From Exiguobacterium acetylicum (GTDB lineage Bacteria; Bacillota; Bacilli; Exiguobacteriales; Exiguobacteriaceae), in the NCBI RefSeq assembly GCF_022170825.1, contig NZ_CP081878.1, forward strand, positions 2,258,001 to 2,322,000: DNA of 64,000 nt, written 5' to 3'. This document shows, piece after piece, positions 10,413-20,300 of the stretch. The notes beneath the pieces were generated by a model. It did not search any database, was not told the origin of the DNA, and saw only the letters and a list, made by a program, of their open reading frames with translations. The translations under genes were made by a program, and so were the position numbers. The number at the start of each line of letters is the position of its first letter. The stretch's first letter is position 1.

Positions 10413-11328
10413 CCGGAAGCGTCGCGAGAATCTCACGACCACCCGAAGCAAGCAAACGTTCGGCAACATCTTGACCAAGTTGCATCGGATCCAGACCTGA
10501 TTCACGTTCGAGTAAGATTTGCTCTCCATCAACAGATCCAATGAATCCGACAAGTGTCGTTGACATGTCTTCGTTGATCGTTGCAAATCCACCGACAGGA
10601 ACGTGGCAGCTACCTTCGATTGCTGCTAAGAAAGCACGCTCTGCGTAAGCCACTTTTTCTGTCATCTGATCATGGATCAGGTGCAAGAGGTCGCGTACTT
10701 CCTGGTCATGTTCCCGACATTCGATGCCAAGGATCCCTTGACCGACAGCTGGAATCATGTCTTCTGTTGAAAGATATTCCGAAACGACGTCTTCAGACCA
10801 ACCCATCCGTTGTAGACCAGCTGCTGCAAGCAGAATCCCGTCAAATGGACCGTTCTTTAATTTATCGAGTCGTGTATCAATATTTCCACGAATCGATTCG
10901 ATTTTTAAATCAGGGCGGAGTTTTAGCAATTGCGATCCGCGACGTAAGCTACTCGTACCAACGATTGCACCTTCTGGCAAGGAAGCAAGGCCTTCTCCTG
11001 TTTTCGTGATCAAGGCATCACGGGCATCAACACGTGCCGGTGTTGCACCGATGATGAGACCGTCTGGCAATTCAGAAGGTAAATCCTTCATGCTATGAAC
11101 GGCAAAATCGATTTCTTCATCAATCATCTGCTGTTCGATCTCTTTTACGAATAATCCTTTTCCGCCGACTTTCGAGAGCGTCACATCCAAAATGCGGTCC
11201 CCTTTTGTGATGATGTTCTTAATTTCGAACTCATACGGTGCGCCGGCTTGTTTCAACTGGTCAATGACCCATTTCGTCTGTGTCATCGCTAGCTTCGAGC
11301 TTCGCGATCCAACAATGATTTTTCGCAT
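10402..11328 (-). CDS. hemC: Hydroxymethylbilane synthase (porphobilinogen deaminase)
   Basis: 308 residues (family about 310). It polymerises four porphobilinogens on a dipyrromethane cofactor. N-terminal IIVGSRSSKLAMTQ, the FVKEIEQQMI segment, the VHSMKDLPSELP motif near 80-92 and the cofactor-binding cysteine in EGSCHVPVGGFA near 240 are all present. The ATG at 11328 follows GGGGGA. In Bacillus hemX lies between hemA and hemC; here only an 83-bp gap with a hairpin separates them. Confidence 0.96.
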   Translation of the reverse strand: MRKIIVGSRSSKLAMTQTKWVIDQLKQAGAPYEFEIKNIITKGDRILDVTLSKVGGKGLFVKEIEQQMIDEEIDFAVHSMKDLPSELPDGLIIGATPARVDARDALITKTGEGLASLPEGAIVGTSSLRRGSQLLKLRPDLKIESIRGNIDTRLDKLKNGPFDGILLAAAGLQRMGWSEDVVSEYLSTEDMIPAVGQGILGIECREHDQEVRDLLHLIHDQMTEKVAYAERAFLAAIEGSCHVPVGGFATINEDMSTTLVGFIGSVDGEQILLERESGLDPMQLGQDVAERLLASGGREILATLPDDL

Positions 11329-11355
11329 GCTAAAATCCCCCTGTACAATGATAAA

Positions 11356-11376
11356 GGGGCGGCACAAGTCCGCCCC
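11356..11376 (-). terminator. Hairpin between hemA and hemC (weak terminator or processing site)
   Basis: A GC-rich 7-bp stem GGGGCGG/CCGCCCC with a 7-nt loop. The downstream T tract on the minus strand is poor (TTTAT), so it is more likely an attenuating or mRNA-stabilising hairpin than a full terminator. Confidence 0.5.
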
Positions 11377-11411
11377 ATGCATTTTCTATTGTAACACAAA
11401 TCGTGCTTTGT

Positions 11412-12752
11412 TCACCGGTTCACAGCTTTTGCGGAAGGTGTTGTCTCTTCTGACGTCATGACGTCTTCTTCAAAACCTTCGAACAAGTCTTCATTTAATG
11501 CAAACGTATCCATGAACTGTGCAATCCGCTCATCGGCATCTGGTTTCGCTGCCGCATCTTTGATATAAGATAACGGTTCACGCAACAACTGATTGATGAT
11601 GGATTTCATGTGTTTACCGATGACGGTTTTCTCTCGTTTTGACATCTCCGGTAATTTCCGTTCTAAGCTCTGCATCGTTTCTTGTTGAATCCGTAACGCT
11701 TGGTCTCGGAGTTCCGTGATGATTGGCACGACACCAAGTGTCGTCATCCATCCTTCAAACTCAGCGATCGCCGCTTCGATTCGTCGTTCGATCTTCGCTG
11801 CTTCCTTCATCCGTTCCGCCATGTTTTGTTGAACGATTGATGTGAGATCATCGACGTCATACAAGTGAACGCCTGGCAAATCACCAACAGTCGGTTCGAT
11901 GTCACGTGGAACAGCGATATCAATCAAGAGGAATGGGCGATCGTGCCGGAACAATTGCGCTGCCGCGATGTCTTCCCGTTTGATGATGGCACGTTTTGCA
12001 CCTGTTGAAGAGATGACGATGTCTGCCCGAAGCAAACCGCACTGCATCTCGTTAATCGAATGTGCCGATCCTTCGAACCGATTCGCGACCTCTTCTGCTT
12101 TGGCTAACGTCCGGTTAAAGACCGTGATATCACGTGCCCCAGCTTCATATAAGTTGAGCGTCGTCAGTTCGCCGGTTTCTCCCGCACCGATGACGACGAT
12201 TGATTTATCTTCAAGCGATCCGAGTAACTGTTCGGCAAGCGTGACGGCAGCAGCACTGACAGAAACGGCATTTTCACCGATTCCAGTTTCTGCGTGAGCC
12301 CGTTTGGCGAGCGTGACCGCTTCTTTGAAAAGTTTATTAAAGACCGTTCCTGTTGTTTCAAGCTTTTGTGCCATGAAGAAGCTCGTTTTGACTTGACCAA
12401 GGATTTGCGTCTCACCAACGATCATCGAATCGAGTCCACTTGTTACGCGGAACAGATGTTTCATCGCATCAAATCCTTCGTGAATGAAGAGATATGGCTC
12501 AAGTTCTTCCATCGTCAAACCGAACCAGTTCGCGAGGAAACGTTTTGTATAATACCGTCCTGTATGCGGTTGATCCGTTACGACGTATAATTCGGTCCGG
12601 TTACATGTCGAGACGATAACACTCTCAAAAATACTTTTTTCATCGCGCAATGCGACGACCGCTCCCTTCATCTCATGCTCCCCAAATGAGACTTGTTCGC
12701 GTATTGATACTGGCGCTGTTTTGTTATTCAAGCCGACCACTACGATATGCAT
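11412..12752 (-). CDS. hemA: Glutamyl-tRNA reductase
   Basis: 446 residues. It reduces glutamyl-tRNA with NADPH to glutamate-1-semialdehyde, the first committed and usually regulated step of haem synthesis. The nucleophilic Cys50 is in the signature STCNRTELY; SGLDSMIVGETQILGQVK follows near 105-122, then the NADPH-binding VIGAGETGEL near 188. The C-terminal dimerisation helix is present. The start at 12752 follows AAGGGG. It heads the hem operon, with its own promoter upstream. The family is often controlled by haem-dependent proteolysis aided by HemX; hemX is not in this operon. Confidence 0.96.
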   Translation of the reverse strand: MHIVVVGLNNKTAPVSIREQVSFGEHEMKGAVVALRDEKSIFESVIVSTCNRTELYVVTDQPHTGRYYTKRFLANWFGLTMEELEPYLFIHEGFDAMKHLFRVTSGLDSMIVGETQILGQVKTSFFMAQKLETTGTVFNKLFKEAVTLAKRAHAETGIGENAVSVSAAAVTLAEQLLGSLEDKSIVVIGAGETGELTTLNLYEAGARDITVFNRTLAKAEEVANRFEGSAHSINEMQCGLLRADIVISSTGAKRAIIKREDIAAAQLFRHDRPFLLIDIAVPRDIEPTVGDLPGVHLYDVDDLTSIVQQNMAERMKEAAKIERRIEAAIAEFEGWMTTLGVVPIITELRDQALRIQQETMQSLERKLPEMSKREKTVIGKHMKSIINQLLREPLSYIKDAAAKPDADERIAQFMDTFALNEDLFEGFEEDVMTSEETTPSAKAVNR

Positions 12753-12813
12753 GCGCTCTACCCCTTACGTCCAAAGATTTCGTTCCGATCTATCTTTTCG
12801 TTCTCTATCCTAC

Positions 12814-12841
12814 ATTATAACCATTATAAAAAAGATTCCAA
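12814..12841 (-). promoter_or_regulatory. Sigma-A type promoter of the hem operon
   Basis: Minus-strand TTGGAA (12836-12841), 16-bp spacer, TATAAT (12814-12819), about 62 bp ahead of the hemA start. Confidence 0.75.
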
Positions 12842-12930
12842 TCAATTTATAAACTAAAATGAGTCGAAGTTGTGAAATCTTCTTCATTTTTTCTCTTCTT
12901 CTACCTTATCCCTCTCTCGTAAAAATCACA

Positions 12931-12961
12931 AACCCCCTGCTCCTAAAAAGAGCAGAGGGTT
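12931..12961 (-). terminator. Terminator of the five-gene polysaccharide-type operon
   Basis: Stem AACCCTCTGCTC / GAGCAGGGGGTT (one mismatch) with a 7-nt loop directly after the permease stop codon, then a short T-rich stretch on the minus strand. Confidence 0.7.
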
Positions 12962-12965
12962 ACAC

Positions 12966-14108
12966 TTACTTCAATGATTCAGGTGACACCGTCACGTCTG
13001 GTACGTCGAGACGTTGCTGACGTAAACGGTAGATCCGGGCGATGTTCTGAACGACGACCTTCGAGACTGCATAGGTCGGAACCGCTAAGATGACACCGAT
13101 GATGCCGCCAATTTTTCCAGCAACGAGTAACACGATGATGATCGTTAACGGATGGACCTTGAGCGTTTTCCCTTGAACATAAGGCGAGATCAAGTTCGAT
13201 TCGATTTGCTGTGCGACGACGATCGTGATGATCGCGTAAACCGCTTTGATCGGATCGTCGATGAAACCGACGATGACTGCCGGAACAGCACCGATGTAAG
13301 GTCCGAGATACGGAATGATATTCGTGACCGTACAGAATAAGGCAAGCAATAATGCATATTGAATGTCTGCGATAAAGAAGCCGATCAATGACATAAGACC
13401 GACACAGATCGAAACGATGACCTGTCCGTTGACATAATGCTTCACTGTCACATGCATGTCGTGCAAGATTTTACGTGTTTCCGTCTCATAGCTTTTCGGC
13501 AACAATTTCACGACGGAGTCTGGAAACTTGTAACCATCGAGCAGCATGTAGACTAAGATGAACGGTACTAAGACGATGATTAAGACGGTCGAAGAGATGA
13601 CACCGAAAATCGTTCCAACAGACGTCGAGACGGACTTAAAGACCGTACCGATATACGAAGTCGCTTCATTCGTCCACTTATCAAACAAGTCCGTATTCTC
13701 ATGTACCCATGTCGAGATGAAACGATTGTTCATCAACTGATCGCGTAAATTTAACGTTTGATCACGCAATTCGACGACGAGCGTCGGAATACTCGTTGCA
13801 AAATCCGTCACCTGCTCGACTAGAATCGGTCCAATCGACGCAACGGCAATCGTCAGAATCGTAATGAAACCAAGCAAGACGATCAGCACGGCAAGTCCAC
13901 GTTTCTTGACCCGCTTTTGCAACGCATCAACGATACCGAGCGTAAAGTAATAGAAGATCCCCGCGATGATCAGAGGCGGGAAGATCAGTGCCAACATGAC
14001 GCGAATCGGCTGGAATAAAAATGAGATTTTCGTTCCAACCCAGATGACGAGAAAAATCACTAAAATCCAGATTAATGCTTTAAACCATTTGTTTCGTAAT
14101 AACTCCAC
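12966..14108 (-). CDS. AI-2E family permease (YtvI/PerM-like)
   Basis: 380 residues with about eight membrane segments: two or three in the first 90 residues, a soluble helical insert around 95-150 (VEQVTDFATSIPTLVVELRDQTLN), and the rest between 160 and 350, including the conserved PYLGPYIGAVPAVIVG and HPLTIIIVLLVAG-type segments of the family. Members export autoinducer-2 or other small molecules or act as Na+/H+ antiporters; substrate cannot be told here. The start is a GTG at 14108 after GAGGGGG. It is the last gene of a five-gene operon, 27 bp after the glycosyltransferase, so it may export or balance something needed by that system. Confidence 0.88.
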   Translation of the reverse strand: MELLRNKWFKALIWILVIFLVIWVGTKISFLFQPIRVMLALIFPPLIIAGIFYYFTLGIVDALQKRVKKRGLAVLIVLLGFITILTIAVASIGPILVEQVTDFATSIPTLVVELRDQTLNLRDQLMNNRFISTWVHENTDLFDKWTNEATSYIGTVFKSVSTSVGTIFGVISSTVLIIVLVPFILVYMLLDGYKFPDSVVKLLPKSYETETRKILHDMHVTVKHYVNGQVIVSICVGLMSLIGFFIADIQYALLLALFCTVTNIIPYLGPYIGAVPAVIVGFIDDPIKAVYAIITIVVAQQIESNLISPYVQGKTLKVHPLTIIIVLLVAGKIGGIIGVILAVPTYAVSKVVVQNIARIYRLRQQRLDVPDVTVSPESLK

Positions 14109-14135
14109 CTAACATATCCCCCTCACACCTATTCG

Positions 14136-15569
14136 TCAGCCGACTTTTTCCTCGGTGACGTCTTCAAGACGTTGGCGCTCCATCTGTCCCCAGTGTCCGC
14201 GACCCGTCAAGAATTGAATCAATCCTCCTAACTTGAAGAAGACGAGAATCGGACGGTACCAGAACGACTCGGTTAAGGACCATAGATACAAACGAATCAA
14301 TTCCTTGACGTTCTTGAATCGATGCATCGTCCACTCTTCCAATAATACGGCACCCGCTGATAATAAGGAACCATAGAGTAAAGCGACAACGAGTAAGACA
14401 ATCCCGAATTCAAAATTGAGTGTACCAACGAGCAGGTTCAACGGAATGATGAAATAACCGATCAGTTCGACGATTGGTCCGAGCAGTTCAATCAAAAAGA
14501 AGTACAACATCGAGACACTACCAACAGAACCATATTTCGGATTACCAATCATCCGTTTATGAGTCCATAGCGTCTCAGCAAGTCCACGGTGCCAACGTGT
14601 CCGTTGCGAACGCAACACTTCCATCGACTCTGGAGCCTGTGTCCAGCAAACGGGTGCCGGAACATATTCGATTCGTTTATCAAGTTTGTTTTCCTTCATG
14701 TAGCGGTGTAATCGGACGACAAGCTCCATGTCCTCACCGACAAGTCCTTCTTTATATCCGCCCGCTTGCACGACGATGTTCTTTTGGAACAAGCCGAACG
14801 CACCGGAGACGATCAATAAGATGTTGAAACGACTGAGTCCTAGGCGACCGAACAGGAATGCTCGGAAATACTCGATCATCTGCATCAGGACGATCCGTTG
14901 TTTTGGTGTTCGAATCTCGACGATTTCGCCGCCTTCGATCGTACAACCATTGACGAGGAAAATCGAACCACACGTCGCGACGACTTCTTCATCTGACTCA
15001 ACGATTGGCTTCATGACTTTTAATAAAGCATCGCGCTCTAAAATCGAGTCCGCGTCGAGCGAACAGAAATACGGATAACTCGAGTGATCGATACCGGCAT
15101 TCAAGGCATCAGCCTTTCCGCCGTTTTCTTTATCAATGACGATCAAACGACTATCAATCCGCGAACGATAGACTTGTTTGATTGGTTTTGAACCAATCAA
15201 GATACGTGGATACTGAATTTCTTTTTCTAACTCATACGCACGAAACAGTTCATCCATCGTTCCGTCTTTTGAACCATCGTTGATGACGAGCACCTCATGC
15301 TCCGGGTAGTCAAGTGCAAGTAATGCTTGAACACTCGACACGATCGTGTATTCTTCATTATAGGCTGGAACAAGAATACTGACTGGGCGTGTATAGAGTG
15401 ACCGCATCAGTGGCAAATACGAGCTCTCTTTTCGACGGAAGCGTTGTCGTCGAACCATTTGAGCAGAAATCAAGTACAACGTCGAGTAAAACACGATGAC
15501 GAGTAGCATATAGATCAATACAGTCCATGAAAGGACTTCAATAATGGCTTGGATTGTCTCAGACGACAT
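14136..15569 (-). CDS. Processive family-2 glycosyltransferase (exopolysaccharide synthase type)
   Basis: 477 residues. One membrane helix at about 13-36, a GT-A domain at about 60-330, and four hydrophobic segments in the C-terminal third (about 345-430). Catalytic features of IcaA/cellulose-synthase-like enzymes are intact: SILVPAYNEE (64-73), DGSKDGT with Asp98, DAD at 172-174, GED with the base Asp280, and QRTRW at 322-326, the acceptor-binding motif of processive enzymes. It should polymerise a nucleotide sugar at the inner face of the membrane while extruding the chain. Its start overlaps the HEAT-repeat gene by 11 bp. Sugar specificity is not readable; poly-N-acetylglucosamine and cellulose-like products are possibilities. 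Confidence 0.88.
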   Translation of the reverse strand: MSSETIQAIIEVLSWTVLIYMLLVIVFYSTLYLISAQMVRRQRFRRKESSYLPLMRSLYTRPVSILVPAYNEEYTIVSSVQALLALDYPEHEVLVINDGSKDGTMDELFRAYELEKEIQYPRILIGSKPIKQVYRSRIDSRLIVIDKENGGKADALNAGIDHSSYPYFCSLDADSILERDALLKVMKPIVESDEEVVATCGSIFLVNGCTIEGGEIVEIRTPKQRIVLMQMIEYFRAFLFGRLGLSRFNILLIVSGAFGLFQKNIVVQAGGYKEGLVGEDMELVVRLHRYMKENKLDKRIEYVPAPVCWTQAPESMEVLRSQRTRWHRGLAETLWTHKRMIGNPKYGSVGSVSMLYFFLIELLGPIVELIGYFIIPLNLLVGTLNFEFGIVLLVVALLYGSLLSAGAVLLEEWTMHRFKNVKELIRLYLWSLTESFWYRPILVFFKLGGLIQFLTGRGHWGQMERQRLEDVTEEKVG

Positions 15570-16581
15570 GATGTTTCATCTCCTTTGCCAACCGTTCTGT
15601 TGCTTTTTGTCGCGCATACCGGTCGGGGTGTGTACTTGCGACCTTAGCTAATTGTTCAATCCCACCACAAGAGAGCAATGCATCAAAGGCTGCTGTACGG
15701 ACCCACCAAGAACGACTGCCGACAAACGGCAAGATCGCTGGTATCGCATCTTCTGGAACGACGTGCTCTAAGAAACGAAGGGCAAGCATTTGCTCAACCC
15801 AGCTCGATTCTTCTTCCAAGTAAGGGACATATAATGCCCAGTCTTCTTCAAGGCCGATTCGTGTAAGCGCGCGGAGCGCACGTTTACGGATTTCTGGATT
15901 TTCATCTGTTGTCTTATCACGGACGAGCGCGATATAGCGCGTCTCATCTCGGTCGAAGATCAACTGAAGAATCGCTAACTTAAATGATAGGGTCAACTCT
16001 TCAAACTCAGCCACCCATTCTGCTAAGTCTTGACTACGTCCGACCGCAAGAATCGCACCAAAGAAGCTAATGTCATTTTCTTGTTTGGCAATCGCAATCG
16101 CATCTTGTTGGGATAATGAGACGAGTGTCCGGACGATGACATCACTCTCTTCCTTCTCGAGCGTTTTCCCCCATCGTGATTGAATCATCGGCGCGACTGC
16201 TCCCAAACGGAATTGAGAGACGGCTTCATAGGCGTTTAGGCGACGGTCAATCCGGCGATGCTTCAATTGTTGTTCGTAATACCCTTGCATGTTCGCAGCT
16301 ACGAATGCTTTTATCCGTTCAAGATGCTCCGGTGTTGCTGTCAAGTTGGACAACGCGAATAGCTCAAGCTCAGCTAAATCCTCGTTTTCTTTTTCAATCA
16401 GCGGCATATCCTGTCGCTCGCCCGTCGCATAGTCGTAGATGTCATCTCGAAAGGCGAGTTGCCAATCGCGCCGTGCATGCTCGCGGTTGGCGCGTTTTCG
16501 TTTTTGAACGACGAGATAGACTAATGCTCCACCTTGCAAGAGCACTAGCACGACGATGAATACTAGAATCGCCTGCATCAT
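15559..16581 (-). CDS. Membrane-anchored HEAT-repeat protein
   Basis: 340 residues from the ATG at 16581, which overlaps the upstream stop as ATGATG and has GAGG seven bases ahead; an ATG nine codons earlier lies inside the upstream gene. Residues 4-24 form a single membrane helix (MQAILVFIVVLVLLQGGALVYLVV), followed by a basic KRKRANREHARR stretch, so the bulk should be cytosolic. From about residue 145 on, paired helices repeat in HEAT/PBS-lyase style (for example NPEIRKRALRALTRIG, SWWVRTAAFDALLSCGG, DRYARQKATERLAKE). HEAT arrays are protein-interaction scaffolds; between a receiver-like protein and a glycosyltransferase it probably links the two. Confidence 0.82.
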   Translation of the reverse strand: MMQAILVFIVVLVLLQGGALVYLVVQKRKRANREHARRDWQLAFRDDIYDYATGERQDMPLIEKENEDLAELELFALSNLTATPEHLERIKAFVAANMQGYYEQQLKHRRIDRRLNAYEAVSQFRLGAVAPMIQSRWGKTLEKEESDVIVRTLVSLSQQDAIAIAKQENDISFFGAILAVGRSQDLAEWVAEFEELTLSFKLAILQLIFDRDETRYIALVRDKTTDENPEIRKRALRALTRIGLEEDWALYVPYLEEESSWVEQMLALRFLEHVVPEDAIPAILPFVGSRSWWVRTAAFDALLSCGGIEQLAKVASTHPDRYARQKATERLAKEMKHHVV

Positions 16582-17324
16582 CGGCCATCCTCGACTTTTC
16601 GGATCCATGCGCGGAACTCTTCGATTTTTAGCGGAAGTGTCATGATGTAATCAACGCCTCGATCAATTGCAAGAACGTGATCGCGTTCGCGGTTATACAT
16701 CGAGATCATCATCGATTGAAATGGTGCGATGCTTTGTTGTTTCGCTCGTAGTAATAATTCCAGTCCATCTGCTCGGGGTAACGCTGACGTAAACACAAGC
16801 AAATATGGACGGTCTGCTACATATGCATCGAGGAACGTCTCAGCTCGTTCGAACGTCACGAATCGTTCAAATCGATCCTTCAGTTCTCGCTCCATCATCC
16901 GAAGGATGTGTGGGTCTTCCGTCACGACGACGACATCAGCAATCTGATGGATTTTCTTGTATCGAGCAAGTCGATCGAGAACGAGCTCCCGTGATAGCGT
17001 CGCCGGTAGGATTTCACGTGCATTTTCTAATCCATAGAAGGAGGACTCCGTATTAAAATACACGACAGGAATCCGCTCTTCGACGACAGGTTCACTCGCA
17101 AGAACGACATCGGCATAAGAGATGTCCGTTCGAACACACCATCCTTCCTCGATCAGACCATTGACCGTTTCCGGCATTTGTCCAACTGTGTGCACGAATA
17201 AGGTATTCGTCGACGATTGTTGGACGGTTTCTTCCGTCCATTCAATCGTCGAACTGACCTCTCGATCTTGATTTGTTGATTCAAACGACTGGTGGATTAA
17301 TTTCCACATCTCTTCACGTCGCAT
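16578..17324 (-). CDS. Degenerate response-regulator-like protein
   Basis: 248 residues. The C-terminal half (about 128-245) has the alternating strand/helix pattern of a receiver domain: VVVVTEDPHILRMMEREL with the acidic pair Glu136-Asp137, then YLLVFTSALPRADGLELLL, MMISMY and DYIMTLPLKIEEF. The phosphoacceptor aspartate is replaced by Thr179 and the conserved Lys of the KP motif by Leu230, so ordinary phosphorylation is unlikely. The N-terminal half is a second alpha/beta segment without a recognised family. No DNA-binding domain is present. GGAGG precedes the ATG, which follows the stop codon of the upstream gene with no gap. It probably acts as a protein-binding switch in the operon. Confidence 0.75.
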   Translation of the reverse strand: MRREEMWKLIHQSFESTNQDREVSSTIEWTEETVQQSSTNTLFVHTVGQMPETVNGLIEEGWCVRTDISYADVVLASEPVVEERIPVVYFNTESSFYGLENAREILPATLSRELVLDRLARYKKIHQIADVVVVTEDPHILRMMERELKDRFERFVTFERAETFLDAYVADRPYLLVFTSALPRADGLELLLRAKQQSIAPFQSMMISMYNRERDHVLAIDRGVDYIMTLPLKIEEFRAWIRKVEDGR

Positions 17325-20300
17325 TTAGTTTCCTCCCTCAGTGAATGCTTTTTTCATCGTATCGTAGACAGGTTTTAATTCTTCACGTTGTTGCGGATTC
17401 GTCCACTCTGCCCAATTATAAAAACCACGATCCTTCTCTGGAATACGTGTAGTACCGACTTGACCTGTGACTTCAATTCCCTCCGTAATCATCTTCGCTT
17501 CGAGTCCATCTTTCCAGAAGTCCCCAATGATTTCGTGTTTACTAGGGTCACGCATATTCAAGACCATCCATGGAATACGGAGTTCGACAGTTGGTTTCGT
17601 GACATCCGAGATATCCGTTAAGATGTCATCCGGTTCTCCCTCATGTAAAACACCTGTATCCCACTTGACGGCGGGTTTGACGATTTTTTTCGTTACCGGG
17701 TCTCGTCTTGCATAATCAAGCATTTGATAAATCGGAACGAACTTTCCGCTATCTTTTTGATCAGATGGTGGTTTCACCATCTCAAACGGCATCTTCAAAC
17801 CATAGTGGTATCGGAAGATATCATAACGGGCATCGACATCGATGCGTGCCGCCTTATCAATCGTCAGTCGGTATTCGGCTCCTTCATCAAGCATTAACGA
17901 ACCGACTTTCGTGTTCCCATCATTTGGTTTAGTTGACAGTGCAAGTGTTGTTTTCTCTGCTTTCTTCCGGTCGATGCGCAAGTAAAGATATGCCTCATCA
18001 GAAGTCATATAAATCGCTTGATCCTTGTTTTCAGCTACTGGCGCATATCCTTTCCAATCATCCAGTTTCCCGTCAATGACAATGTCTGAACGAAGGAAAC
18101 CAAGCATACCGAAATGTTGTTCACTCGTCTGGACATTCGACCATCGCGGACGGGTATCCGCATCATCATAATCCATCGTATTCCATGTTCGCTTGAACCA
18201 TTCATCTTGCCAGATGAAGACGAGTCCGCCGGCTGTCTTAACGTCTTTGATGTCCTGATAGAGCTGCGCGACAAGTTCGCCTTGTTTCTTTTCACTAACA
18301 TGCCCTTGATCGAAACCGTTCGGTCCAAGGTGCGTTTTCCCACGAGAGCTTGGAATTCCAAATTCCGATACGAGTAACGGCATATCATGATAGTCCTTCA
18401 TTTCTTTCAAGTAGCGGGAGTAAGACTCTGATCCCTTATCTGCTTTTTGACTGTACTCTTCCTTGATGAAAGAAGGATAATACGGATAGATATGGTAAGA
18501 CGCAAACAAACCACCCGGGAAATCCTTTGTTGCTTTCAAGTGATTGAAGTCGATTGAGACGAGATCTTGTTCTTCCTCAATCTCTTCCGGGTGCTTCAAC
18601 GGATCCGTCGTCGGCCAGTTCGTTGAACCGATTGGTCGAGTCGTACCGTACTCTTTGATTTCGTGTGCTGTCGCTGTGTCCATTCGACCAGCAAGCCATG
18701 ATTCAAAAGGTGACGCTTCTTTTGTCGTCGTCACGTATTTCCCTTCGAATCGTGTTCCTTTATTCTTTTTATTCGTTTCAACGACTGCTTCCGGTAACCA
18801 TTCAATTCCGAAAACGAACGCCGAAACGTATTGCGAGACGTCTGAAGTATATGTTCCTGAAGCATGACCAACAACTTCTTTGACGACAGCATTTCCATGA
18901 ATGACATCGACCATTCGTTTGGCTTCCGTATCCGTCATCTTTAAGAAGTCTGGCTCAAAAGCGTTCTTCAACTCTTCAAATGGCTTCTCCTCAACCCACA
19001 TGCCTTGCATCAAATAAATCGGTTGTTTCGCTCGTTCGTTATACGCTTTTAAGGCATCGTAAAAAGCAGGAGGATGCAATGTATACACGCGAATCGTATT
19101 GACACCCAACTCGCCGATTTCCTTTAGCCAACGATCGTATTCATTACGACTGATGGCATGTTCCCCAGGAAATGCCCCCGGGCGACCGAGTCCGACGTTA
19201 ACGCCCTTGACGAAATACGGCTTCCATTCGCCATCTTGATACATCTCAAGCGTGTCTTGTCCTTCACGTGCTCGCGTTCGTAGTTCTTGATTACCGACTT
19301 TCGTTTGAGAGAGTGGTTTGACTTTCGCAGCCTGCGTCGAGACACGTTTCGTATCTTCTAGAATTCGTGTCAGAGTCGGGGCATAAATCTTCCAAAAGAA
19401 TGCTGATTCACTCTCTGCACTATCGAGGATGAACTGTTTACGGAACCAATCAAGCCCACTGTATCGATAGTAGCGCGGGATATCCGCGACATCCGTGTAG
19501 TCACCAGCAAAATAGTGTCCACTTCCTTGCGTGACATACGCTGGGAACTCAAGCGGTAACTGATATTTCCGAAGCATCGCTTGTGTCTGTTTCGAAGGCT
19601 TCCAAGAGAAATGAGCTTGTTGTTCGCCACCATCAAGCTCTAGAATTTCGAACCAGTAGTTATAGCGCACTTCATCTTTTGCATTTCCTTTATTTCGATC
19701 CCATTTATAGAGTAATGGCGTGTCATCATTGACGAAAAAAGCCTTTTCGGTCGAATCATTAATGAAGACATAACCCGGTCCAGATAATTTGAACTCTTTC
19801 TCTTTTGCTTGTGTTTTCAATTGCGTCACGACATTTTTCTCAAGACCTTGCAATTTTGTTAAATCCGGGAAAAATCGACCAATCCATCCTGTCCAAGCCG
19901 TTCCGAACAATTGGCGGAACGCATTGGACCGTTCGACTGACGTCGGACTTGCCGCTGTATTAAACTCCGCCACGACGGTTTTCCCTTGCGATATCGCTTC
20001 GGTCGCAAGCTCGACGTCTTCCGTCGTCAAGCCACCACGATGTTCTTTTTTTCCGTTGACGTCATATGACTTTCCATACGTATCCGTAAACAACAGCACA
20101 TCTGCTTTAGAGGCTTGTTGTAACATTTTTTCACCTTGTGTCCCATCATACCGGTTAATGTAGTCCGAATACGCATAATCCTGCCCTTGCGCATTTCGGA
20201 TCTTTAAGTGATTCAATAACCACGTCGTTCCGGCATGCTCTCGCTCTTCTGTTCCGTTCGTGTAATCAAATAGCGCAATATTTAATGTCTTTTCCTGCTT

